From positions 1-23,292 of the forward strand of contig JAIPCS010000024.1 in NCBI GenBank assembly GCA_021738105.1: a stretch of 23,292 bases of DNA, written 5' to 3'. Every line of letters begins with the position of its first letter. The stretch's first letter is position 1. This document shows positions 1 through 6,656 of the stretch, one piece after another. The position numbers were made by a program, and so were the translations under genes. Origin of the DNA: Sulfuritalea sp. GTDB lineage: Bacteria > Pseudomonadota > Gammaproteobacteria > Burkholderiales > Rhodocyclaceae. The notes below the pieces were generated by a model, which saw nothing but the letters and a program-made list of their open reading frames with translations, was not told the origin of the DNA and did no database searches.

Positions 1-1
1 C

Positions 2-157
2 GCCGCGAACGAAGCGACGATCACCGAGGAACTGAAGGCCGCGCAAGGCACGGCGGTGGATATTGGTGGTTATTACATGCCAGATCCGGTGAAAACCGAA
101 GCGGTGATGCGACCCAGCGCAACCTTCAACTCGATAATTGCCGCCGCAGGAAACTGA
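2..157 (+). CDS. icd: Isocitrate dehydrogenase, NADP-dependent, monomeric type (3' end only)
   Basis: The open frame enters from the left edge and gives the last 51 residues of a protein ending at TGA 155-157. The tail contains DIGGYYMPDP and then MRPSATFN, which I recognise as the C-terminus of the monomeric (about 740-residue) NADP-dependent isocitrate dehydrogenase, the TCA-cycle enzyme that decarboxylates isocitrate to 2-oxoglutarate in the cytosol. This family is unrelated in length to the dimeric E. coli enzyme. Only the tail is visible, so catalytic residues cannot be checked. A strong terminator follows at once, so this is the last gene of its transcript. Confidence 0.85.
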   Translation, partial: AANEATITEELKAAQGTAVDIGGYYMPDPVKTEAVMRPSATFNSIIAAAGN

Positions 158-170
158 TCCATCGCGAAGC

Positions 171-201
171 GGACCTGCCTCGGGGCAGGTCCGTTTTTTT
201 T
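171..201 (+). terminator. Rho-independent terminator of icd
   Basis: A perfect 9-bp G+C-rich stem (GGACCTGCC at 171-179, GGCAGGTCC at 184-192) closes a TCGG loop and is followed by G and eight T residues. It starts 14 bases after the icd stop codon. It sits between convergent genes but has no matching T run on the minus strand, so it mainly serves icd. Confidence 0.9.
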
Positions 202-210
202 ACCGCCGCT

Positions 211-1146
211 TCACGAGTTGGCGCGCAGCTGCGCCAGTTTTGCTTCGAGCTCGGCGATCAGCGCCCGCGCTTCGTCGCCTTCCGGGATCGGCCGCCCGCT
301 GTCGCGCCATTCCACGGCGCTCTTGAAGCCTTCCACCTGGGCCTGACGGCGGAACCACATGCCTTCCGGGTTGTGGCGGGTGATGCCGTCGAATACCGTG
401 GCGAACATTTGCGTCTGCTCCAGACCCATCGACATCCAGACCTGATTGACGACCATCTTGTGCATGGCGAGGTGGGATTTCGGTACGCCGGAGATGCGCG
501 TGGCCAGCTTGAGTGTTGCGTCTTCCAGTTCTGCGGCGGGCACGGAGATATTGGCCAGACCCCATTCCGCCGCCTGTGCGCCGGTGATGGTGTCGCCGGT
601 GAACATGAGCTGCTTGGCGCGGGTCGCGCCGAGGCGATAGGTCCACATCGCCGTGGTGGGGCAGCCCCAGATGCGGGTGGGCATGTAGCCGATCTTGGCG
701 TCGTCTGCCATGACGAGCAGGTCGCAGCACAGGGCGATGTCGCTGCCGCCGGCCACGGCATAGCCATGCACCTTGGCAATGGTCGGCTTCGAGCAGCGCC
801 ACAAGGACATGAAGTCTTCGGTATTGCGCTTCATCAGGGCGTAGTCGAGCATCGGGTCCCAGGGCGTCTTTTCCTGGCGGCAGGGATGATCCGTGCTGAT
901 ATCGCCAGGGTCAACACCCTCGGCGTACTGGTTGAGGTCGTAGCCGGCGCAGAAGGCCCGGCCTTCGCCTTCAATGATGATGACGTGGACTTGATCGTCG
1001 GCTTCGGCCCATTCCACCGCGTGACGAATGTCTGCGGGTGTGGTGTCGCCGATGGCGTTGAGCCGTTCCGGTCGGTTCAGGCGAAGTCGCGCAATGCGCG
1101 GTTCCGTGCGATCTTTTTCAACAATGACAGTGTTGTAGGTGGGCAT
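211..1146 (-). CDS. Crotonase-superfamily protein (enoyl-CoA hydratase/isomerase-like) with altered active site
   Basis: 311 residues, longer than the usual 255-270 for enoyl-CoA hydratases. The fold is clear: [13 protein letters not shown] at 21-32, the oxyanion-hole segment AFCAGYD at 64-70, then a long insertion at about 72-115, and GYAVAGGSD at 128-136, the second oxyanion-hole glycine region. In classical hydratases two glutamates act on water. Here the first position is Asp136, and the second lies in the segment GYMPTRIWG (about 153-161), which has no acid. The protein probably binds an acyl-CoA, but the reaction may not be hydration; isomerase, hydrolase or decarboxylase chemistry is possible. 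The start ATG has GGAG eight bases upstream. It is a single gene between icd and an unassigned spacer, so context does not name a pathway. Confidence 0.85.
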   Translation of the reverse strand: MPTYNTVIVEKDRTEPRIARLRLNRPERLNAIGDTTPADIRHAVEWAEADDQVHVIIIEGEGRAFCAGYDLNQYAEGVDPGDISTDHPCRQEKTPWDPMLDYALMKRNTEDFMSLWRCSKPTIAKVHGYAVAGGSDIALCCDLLVMADDAKIGYMPTRIWGCPTTAMWTYRLGATRAKQLMFTGDTITGAQAAEWGLANISVPAAELEDATLKLATRISGVPKSHLAMHKMVVNQVWMSMGLEQTQMFATVFDGITRHNPEGMWFRRQAQVEGFKSAVEWRDSGRPIPEGDEARALIAELEAKLAQLRANS

Positions 1147-1490
1147 TGGCGGTCTCCGATGTTTGGCTACTAAGCGTGCAAGTCACGACAAATCCTGCAA
1201 AGAATTTCGAGCGAAGCGAGCTGACCTGTGGCCCCGCCCTGGGGCGGGGACGGAGGAGGCCTTCAATCCGCTTTTCCGGCCGAGCGGCAAAAACCTTCAT
1301 CGAAGCTTTCCCTGTTGGGTTCCGGCTTGGACGGCTTGGGTACTGACGTACTGCGGCAGTCAGCCGCTCGGGCGACGGGCAGGAGCAATGATAGGCGAAG
1401 CTGGGGTCGGATCGGCGGGCCATCCGCAACACGGGATGACCTGCCCGGCGGGTATCCGGCCTGAAAAGTCGGCGATGGCGATACGGCGCT
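1147..1490. other. Intergenic spacer of 344 bases, no gene supported
   Basis: The spacer lies between the crotonase start and the stop of the YhhN-family gene, both on the minus strand. It must hold the crotonase promoter, but I see no convincing -35/-10 pair. Open frames crossing it are proline/arginine-rich and look like shadows. The one clear structure is a hairpin, CCCCGCC at 1232-1238 pairing with GGCGGGG at 1243-1249, without a T run on either strand. I checked for RNase P, SRP RNA and tRNA signatures and saw none. Confidence 0.5.
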
Positions 1491-2168
1491 TCAGGACCCG
1501 TTTGCGCTTCTCAAGCCATTGCTGCCGGCCCGGATCGCCGTTGCCGCGAACAGCGTTTGAGCGGCCCAGTAGGTGACGATGATGGTGAACGCCGCGCCGG
1601 GCAGGGGATGGGCAAAGCGGTGGATGCCGATCAGGAAATCGGAAAAGCCGAACAGCACCGCGCCGGCCAGCGGTCCCCAACGCAGCAGCAGATCGCCGGC
1701 GGCGTCCTCGGCGCAGGCGGCGGCGCGCCAGATCATGGCGCCGATGACCAGAACATAGACCGACAGTGGCACGGTCATCGGGCCGGCACCGGGCAGCATC
1801 AGCCACAGACCGGTGCCTGCAAAAATGACGATCGGCAGCAGCAGCGGCACTGCCGGACGACGGCTCCAGCGCAGGAAGGCGGCGACATACAGGCCGTGGC
1901 CGATGGCGAAGGCGATCATGCCGGGCAGGAAGGCATTGGGCAGGGCCAGGCAGACATCGCCGATGGCACCGGCCAGCAGACCCCAGGCGATGCGACGACC
2001 GGTGCCGGGGCCGGCGTAGCGCCACACCGCGCCGGCGAGCATCAGTACCGGCCAGGGTTTGGTCAGCAGTTTCAGCCAGAACAGGTCGAGCGCCAAGCCG
2101 ACCAGATAGAGGCAGGCAGCGAGGACGCCGATCACAATCGGCAATACCGGAGTTGAGGTGTTTTTCAT
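1491..2168 (-). CDS. YhhN/TMEM86-family membrane protein (putative lysoplasmalogenase)
   Basis: 225 residues, almost entirely hydrophobic, with about eight predicted membrane segments. Conserved-looking stretches such as AGAIGDVCLALP (about residues 67-78), GHGLYVAAF (about 90-98) and FGFSDFLIGIHRF place it in the YhhN family. Mammalian TMEM86 members hydrolyse the vinyl-ether bond of lysoplasmalogens; bacterial roles are less settled, so the substrate here is inference. The open frame extends 31 residues upstream, but I chose the ATG at 2168 because it overlaps the stop of the upstream transporter as TGATG, a usual translational-coupling arrangement, and because the hydrophobic domain begins right after it. 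It is the last gene of the run that begins at metY. Confidence 0.8.
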   Translation of the reverse strand: MKNTSTPVLPIVIGVLAACLYLVGLALDLFWLKLLTKPWPVLMLAGAVWRYAGPGTGRRIAWGLLAGAIGDVCLALPNAFLPGMIAFAIGHGLYVAAFLRWSRRPAVPLLLPIVIFAGTGLWLMLPGAGPMTVPLSVYVLVIGAMIWRAAACAEDAAGDLLLRWGPLAGAVLFGFSDFLIGIHRFAHPLPGAAFTIIVTYWAAQTLFAATAIRAGSNGLRSANGS

Positions 2169-3337
2169 CAGTGGGCGGACTTTCGTTGCAACCACAAGAG
2201 TGTAGTCGCCAGAGCCGACATGGCGATAATTGGCCAGGCGTAGTGGTTGAGCGTCGCCCATCCGGTGCTGGTGACCAGCACGCCGGACGACAGCGAAGTG
2301 ACGCCCTGAACGCCGAGTACGATGAAGTCGTTGCTACCCTGAACCTTGGCTTTTTCCTCGGGGCGATAGGTCTCTGTAAGCAAGGTGGTACCGCCGATGA
2401 AGAGGAAATTCCAGCCGACGCCGAGCAACACCAGTGCCCACCAGAAATGCATCAGGGTGACGCCCGAGAGGGCGATGCCGATGCACATGAACATCAGCAC
2501 GGCGCCGATGTTGAGGATCTTCAGCACGCCGAATCGCTTGATCAATCCGCCGGTGAAGAAGGAGGGCGCAAACATGGCGATGACATGCCATTGCAGGATG
2601 AAGGCGGTGTCGGAGAACGGCAGGCCGCAGATGTCCATGGCTAGCGGCGTCGCCGTCATCAGCAGATTCATCACACCATAGCCCGCGGCGGCAGCCAGTA
2701 CGGCGACGATGGTGGCGGGCTGGCGGGCGATCTGGTGCAGCGGGCGGCCCACGGCCTTTTGCTCGCTGACGGACAATGGCGGGATTTCCAGCCGGCTGGC
2801 GATCAGCATCGACAGACCGGCAATCAGGATCAGGGCGCCGTAGCTGGCAAGATAGGTCGGTTCGACCAGGCTGCGTGTCAGCTTGCCGATTTCCGGCCCG
2901 ATTACACCGCCGATAATGCCCCCGGCCAGAGTCAGCGAGATCGCTTTGCCTTTCCAGTCCAGCGGCGCGGCATCGGCGGCGGCAAAGCGGTATTGCTGGC
3001 CGAAGGCGTTGTAAACCCCGGCAAACACGGTGCCGAAGCACAGCAGCCAGAAACTGCCCATACTTACGGCAACAGCCGCAATCAGGGCGCCGAGCATGCC
3101 GATGCCCGAGCCGAGCATGAAGCCGGCGCGGCGACCGAAACGCTTCATGAAAAATGCCGCCGGCAAGGTCGCCAGCGCGCCACCGATGACGTAAGTGGTG
3201 ATCGGCAGGGTGGCCAGACGCTTGTCGGTGGCGAGTTGCAGGCCGAGCAGTCCGTTGATGGCGACCAGCGTGATGCCATTGGTCAACAGCAATGCCTGCG
3301 CTGCCGCAAGCAGCGCGATATTCTTTTTGGCGTTCAT
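2168..3337 (-). CDS. Major facilitator superfamily transporter
   Basis: 389 residues with about twelve hydrophobic segments. The cytoplasmic loop after the second segment carries KRFGRRAGFMLG (65-76), a form of MFS motif A. In the second half, a similar GGLIKRFG loop marks the repeated six-helix unit. The protein should sit in the inner membrane and move a small solute by secondary transport; nothing in the sequence names the solute. The start overlaps the stop of the DUF2189 gene by four bases (ATGA), and its own stop overlaps the YhhN start, so all three are probably translated together. The YhhN neighbour makes a lipid or lipid-headgroup substrate conceivable, but that is only inference. 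Confidence 0.88.
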   Translation of the reverse strand: MNAKKNIALLAAAQALLLTNGITLVAINGLLGLQLATDKRLATLPITTYVIGGALATLPAAFFMKRFGRRAGFMLGSGIGMLGALIAAVAVSMGSFWLLCFGTVFAGVYNAFGQQYRFAAADAAPLDWKGKAISLTLAGGIIGGVIGPEIGKLTRSLVEPTYLASYGALILIAGLSMLIASRLEIPPLSVSEQKAVGRPLHQIARQPATIVAVLAAAAGYGVMNLLMTATPLAMDICGLPFSDTAFILQWHVIAMFAPSFFTGGLIKRFGVLKILNIGAVLMFMCIGIALSGVTLMHFWWALVLLGVGWNFLFIGGTTLLTETYRPEEKAKVQGSNDFIVLGVQGVTSLSSGVLVTSTGWATLNHYAWPIIAMSALATTLLWLQRKSAH

Positions 3338-4113
3338 GGGGTCTGAGGTTCGATCAGTGCGCGGTAGGCATGCCAGGTGGCATGTCCGACCAGCGGCATG
3401 GTGAGAATAAGGCCGGCGAAACCGAGGGCAAAGCCGAGCACGGTGAGCAGGACGATCAGCGCGCCCCAGACCAGCATCACGGGCAGATTGCGCACCAGCG
3501 CCAGAAAGCTGGCAATCATCGCGGTTATCGTGTCCTGCCCGCGATCGAGCATCATCGGGATGGAGACCACGGAAAAGGCGAAGACGAGGCTGGCGAAAAT
3601 GCCGCCCACGGCGAGATAGGCGATCAGAAATTCGATGTTGTCGAATTTGGAAATCTGCGCGATGAAGCTTTTCAGCGTCGGCATGCCCCCCTCGTAGAAC
3701 AGGGCGAACATCACCAGCGAGGCGCGCGCCCAGATCAGATAGAGGACGATCAGGATCAGCGAATAGATGCCCATGCAGGGCATGTTGACGCGCCAGACTG
3801 CGAGGGTCGGTTTCAGTTGCAGCGGTTCGCCGGTTTCGCGCCGCCGCGAAAGCTCATAGAAGCCGATGGCAAAGAATGGCCCGACCAGCATGAAGCCGGT
3901 GGTGACGGCGGTGACCATTTCCACCGCATGACGAAAGGAAAGCCAGAGCAGGGCCCCGGCAATGGCGAACGACGCACCATAGAAGATGCTGGCAACGCCG
4001 CAGGCTTTTAGATCGTCGGCGCCTCGCCGCAGCCACTCAAAAGGTGCGGACAGGGGCAAGCCGGTACGGATGACCGGAAAAGGGCGCTGATTTTCGTCTG
4101 TGGTTTCGGCCAT
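3334..4113 (-). CDS. DUF2189-family integral membrane protein
   Basis: 259 residues with a short polar N-terminus (1-35), then hydrophobic stretches at about 40-60, 66-88, 112-138, 160-188 and 208-245. The leading segment with PFEWLRRGADDL and the later FYELSRRRETGE match the DUF2189 family, for which I know no established function. It begins two bases after the hydrolase stop and ends in a four-base overlap with the transporter start, so it is surely co-transcribed with both. A role in membrane homeostasis, or as a partner of the transporter, would be a guess. Confidence 0.82.
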   Translation of the reverse strand: MAETTDENQRPFPVIRTGLPLSAPFEWLRRGADDLKACGVASIFYGASFAIAGALLWLSFRHAVEMVTAVTTGFMLVGPFFAIGFYELSRRRETGEPLQLKPTLAVWRVNMPCMGIYSLILIVLYLIWARASLVMFALFYEGGMPTLKSFIAQISKFDNIEFLIAYLAVGGIFASLVFAFSVVSIPMMLDRGQDTITAMIASFLALVRNLPVMLVWGALIVLLTVLGFALGFAGLILTMPLVGHATWHAYRALIEPQTP

Positions 4114-4115
4114 GG

Positions 4116-4943
4116 TCAGACGATGAAATCACGCAAAGCGTCCAGCACGGCATCGGGCTGTTCGGCCATCAGGGAATGTCCGGCGCCGTCCAGGCGCACT
4201 GACTTGACAGTTTTGATAACAGTGGCGAGTTTGGCGGCAGCTTTGGGATGGGTCATCATGTCACGGTCGCCACTGACGATCAGCACCGGGCAACCGAGTC
4301 CGGTCGCCGCGTCCATGCCGTGGGTGTACGCATTGCAGGCGGCAAGATCGTTGTGCAGCACGCCCGGTTGCTGTCTTTCCATCAGGCGTTGCGAGGCGCC
4401 CTGCATCCACATGCCGGGCACTTTGTTGCCGCCCACGGTTCCCCGCGGCGAATGCGACCAGGTGTTGATCATGGCGATCGCCTTGGCCTCATTTTCCTTG
4501 GCCGGTACCAGCAGCACGTCGGATACCGGCATGGGCACGGCGGTGCCGATCATGGCGATGCGGGCGATGCGGCGCGGATGGCGCGACGCGCATTCGAGTG
4601 CCGTCAGCGAACCCATACTGTGGCCGACCAGTGTGACGTTGGGTGCCGTGTCGCCAACGCCGTCCCCGGGGATACCGCTGCGCATAAGTTTTTCCAGCAA
4701 CAGTTCGATCCAGTCGGCCAGATCTTCGATGGATGGCAGCGGCTTGCCGGCGCTGCGGCCGTGGCCGGGAAGATCGACGGCCAGCACGGAGCGTCCGTGG
4801 TGGGCGAACCAGCGGCTTTGCAGGGCCCAGACGCTGTGATCGTTTTGCGCGCCGTGAATGAACACCACGCAGGGCAGGTCGGCGTTGAAGGTCTTGCCGC
4901 CGGTGTAGGCATAGGCCGTTTGGCCATTGAGTTGGAGTTCCAT
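4116..4943 (-). CDS. Alpha/beta-hydrolase fold hydrolase
   Basis: 275 residues. The oxyanion segment FIHGAQNDHSVW (28-39), the strand-turn VDLPGHGRS (56-64) and the nucleophile elbow GHSMG (107-111, Ser109) are followed by the acid in SGDRDMM (Asp226 or Asp228) and the catalytic histidine in GAGHSLM (His256). The triad is therefore complete, and the protein should be an active esterase, lipase, thioesterase or C-C hydrolase in the cytosol; no signal peptide is visible. The residues between 140 and 215 form the substrate-choosing cap. It starts 14 bases after metY and ends two bases before the DUF2189 gene. Substrate cannot be read from the sequence; a lipid would fit the YhhN-family gene in the same run. 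Confidence 0.88.
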   Translation of the reverse strand: MELQLNGQTAYAYTGGKTFNADLPCVVFIHGAQNDHSVWALQSRWFAHHGRSVLAVDLPGHGRSAGKPLPSIEDLADWIELLLEKLMRSGIPGDGVGDTAPNVTLVGHSMGSLTALECASRHPRRIARIAMIGTAVPMPVSDVLLVPAKENEAKAIAMINTWSHSPRGTVGGNKVPGMWMQGASQRLMERQQPGVLHNDLAACNAYTHGMDAATGLGCPVLIVSGDRDMMTHPKAAAKLATVIKTVKSVRLDGAGHSLMAEQPDAVLDALRDFIV

Positions 4944-4957
4944 AGTCAGGCCCGGAT

Positions 4958-6259
4958 TTAAGCTTTTTTAGCAGCCGCCAGGCCGCGGTTCAGGTCTTCT
5001 ATCAGGTCGTTGGCATCTTCGAGGCCAATCGACAGGCGGATGGTGCCGGGGTGGATTCCGGCTGCCGCCAATGCGCTATCGGACATGCGGAAGTGCGTGG
5101 TCGACGCCGGATGGATGACCAGCGATTTGGCGTCGCCGACATTAGCCAGATGCGAAAACACGCGCAGGGCTTCGATGAACTTGCGTCCGGCAGTACGGGC
5201 ATCCCCCCCCGTGCCGGTTTTCAGCGTGAAGCTGAATACCGAACCGGCGCCGCGCGGCAGCAGTTTTTTGGCGAGTGCGTGATCGGGGTGGCTCTCCAGC
5301 CCGGGATAGCCGACACTTTCGACAACGTCGCTGCTGACCAGATGCTCGACCAGTGTGCGCGTGTTGGCGACATGCCGTTCCATGCGCAAGGGCAGGGTTT
5401 CGAGGCCTTGCAGCAACTGGAAGGCGGTCATCGGGCTCATGCAGGCGCCGAAATCGCGCAGGCCTTCGCGTCGTGCGCGCAGCAGGAAGGCGGCAATAGT
5501 GGATTCCTCGCTGAAATCCATGCCGTGAAAGCCTTCATAGGGTTCGGTCAGGGTCGGAAATTTGCCGCCCGACGATTCCCAGTCAAACGTTCCGCCATCG
5601 ACCAGCAGGCCGCCGATGGCGACACCGTGACCGCCGAGAAATTTGGTGGCGGAATGAAATATCAGATCGGCACCGTGATCGAAGGGGCGCATCAGCCAGG
5701 GCGTGGTGAAGGTGCTGTCGACCATCAGCGGCAGGCCGTTTTCATGCGCGAGGGCAGCGACTTCGGGAATGTTGAGCACATCAAGCCCGGGGTTGCCCAG
5801 CGTCTCGCCGAACACCAGTCGCGTTTCTGGACGAATTGCGGCACGCCAGGCATCGAGATCGCGCGGATCGACAAAGGTGGTATTGATGCCGAAGCGCGGC
5901 AGGGTGTAGTCGAGCAGATTGTGCGATCCGCCATAGAGCGAGCGGCTGGCGACAATGTGGCCGCCGGCACCCATCAGGGTGGCAATCGCCAGATGCAGCG
6001 CCGCCTGGCCCGAGGCTGTGGCAATGGCACCGACGCCGCCTTCGAGTGCCGCAATCCGCTCTTCGAGTACCGCATTGGTCGGGTTGGAGATGCGCGAGTA
6101 GACGTGGCCGGCGCGCTCCATGTTGAACAGGGCGGCGGCTTGATCGGAATCCTTGAAAACGAAGGAGGTGGTCAGGTAGATGGGTGTCGCCCGTGCGCCG
6201 TGTTCGTCGTCGGGTACCTGACCCGCGTGCAGGGCGAGTGTGTCGAAGTTATAGCTCAT
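4958..6259 (-). CDS. metY: O-acetylhomoserine (thiol)-lyase, PLP-dependent
   Basis: 433 residues, typical for this long branch of the Cys/Met-metabolism PLP enzymes. It joins sulfide, or methanethiol, to O-acetylhomoserine to give homocysteine or methionine in the cytosol. YSRISNPT (54-61) supplies the phosphate-binding tyrosine and arginine, ASGQAALHL (82-90) the cofactor loop, Tyr109 the ring-stacking residue, Asp181 in VDSTF the ring-nitrogen partner, and Lys206 in SATKFLGGHG the Schiff-base lysine. The insertion with EPYEGFHGMDF is what I expect of MetY rather than of cystathionine synthases. O-succinylhomoserine could be the real donor. An A+G-rich ribosome site lies ahead of the ATG. 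A run of eight C residues (5203-5210) inside the gene keeps the frame open here. Confidence 0.92.
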   Translation of the reverse strand: MSYNFDTLALHAGQVPDDEHGARATPIYLTTSFVFKDSDQAAALFNMERAGHVYSRISNPTNAVLEERIAALEGGVGAIATASGQAALHLAIATLMGAGGHIVASRSLYGGSHNLLDYTLPRFGINTTFVDPRDLDAWRAAIRPETRLVFGETLGNPGLDVLNIPEVAALAHENGLPLMVDSTFTTPWLMRPFDHGADLIFHSATKFLGGHGVAIGGLLVDGGTFDWESSGGKFPTLTEPYEGFHGMDFSEESTIAAFLLRARREGLRDFGACMSPMTAFQLLQGLETLPLRMERHVANTRTLVEHLVSSDVVESVGYPGLESHPDHALAKKLLPRGAGSVFSFTLKTGTGGDARTAGRKFIEALRVFSHLANVGDAKSLVIHPASTTHFRMSDSALAAAGIHPGTIRLSIGLEDANDLIEDLNRGLAAAKKA

Positions 6260-6373
6260 TGGACTACCTTTTCCCCTGACCGGAATGGCGGGGACTATTG
6301 ATGATTGAGGTGGGGCGGCGGCGCACTACGAATTCAGTGGCTGCGCAGCCTTGCGACACGCGGACGACGATAC

Positions 6374-6598
6374 TCATGCGTATTCGTCGGGATCGGGATC
6401 AAGCATGCGTTCGAGCGAGGAAATACGATCCTTGATCAGCAGCTTTCGTTTTTTCAGCCTCCGCAATAATAGTTGATCCTCGGGAGGCGTTACGGTCATG
6501 AGATTGATCGCCTCGTCGAGATCGCGATGCTCGATGCGCAATTCGAGCAGACGCGTTTGCAAGGTTTCGGGCGAGTCGATGGCGTCGTTGGATTCCAT
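6374..6598 (-). CDS. YdcH/DUF465-family small coiled-coil protein
   Basis: 74 residues, highly charged and helical. The segment RIEHRDLDEAI (21-31) followed by LLLRRLKKRKLLIKDRI (43-59) is the pattern of the DUF465 family: a short helix, a turn with PPEDQ, and a basic second helix. The family function is not established; many members are small cytosolic proteins. It lies 114 bases upstream of metY on the same strand and is divergent from the kinase gene, with which it shares a 58-base promoter region. Confidence 0.85.
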   Translation of the reverse strand: MESNDAIDSPETLQTRLLELRIEHRDLDEAINLMTVTPPEDQLLLRRLKKRKLLIKDRISSLERMLDPDPDEYA

Positions 6599-6644
6599 GG
6601 CTGTATGGTAGGGGCGCAGCGGATTCTTGGCAACCCGAACACGT

Positions 6645-6650
6645 TAAAAT
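6645..6650 (+). promoter_or_regulatory. Putative -10 element immediately upstream of the kinase start
   Basis: TAAAAT ends six bases before the kinase ATG at 6657, so transcription from it would begin at about the start codon. I see no good -35 hexamer at the usual 16-18 base distance. The only ribosome-site-like bases (AGGA, 6652-6655) lie one base from the ATG, too close to act normally. Confidence 0.35.
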
Positions 6651-6656
6651 CAGGAC

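Noticed and set aside
1147..1490. Structured RNA gene in the largest spacer
   Set aside because: I looked for RNase P, SRP RNA and tRNA signatures on both strands and saw none; only one isolated G+C hairpin is present.
5051..6301. Long plus-strand open frame of 416 codons opposite metY
   Set aside because: It is a shadow of a clear PLP enzyme. Its translation is glycine/glutamine-rich with no recognisable fold, as expected for the reverse frame of a G+C-rich gene.
6260..6373. SAM or SAH riboswitch upstream of metY
   Set aside because: The spacer has a 12-base palindrome (6339-6350) but no core I recognise from SAM or SAH riboswitches and no terminator or anti-terminator pair.
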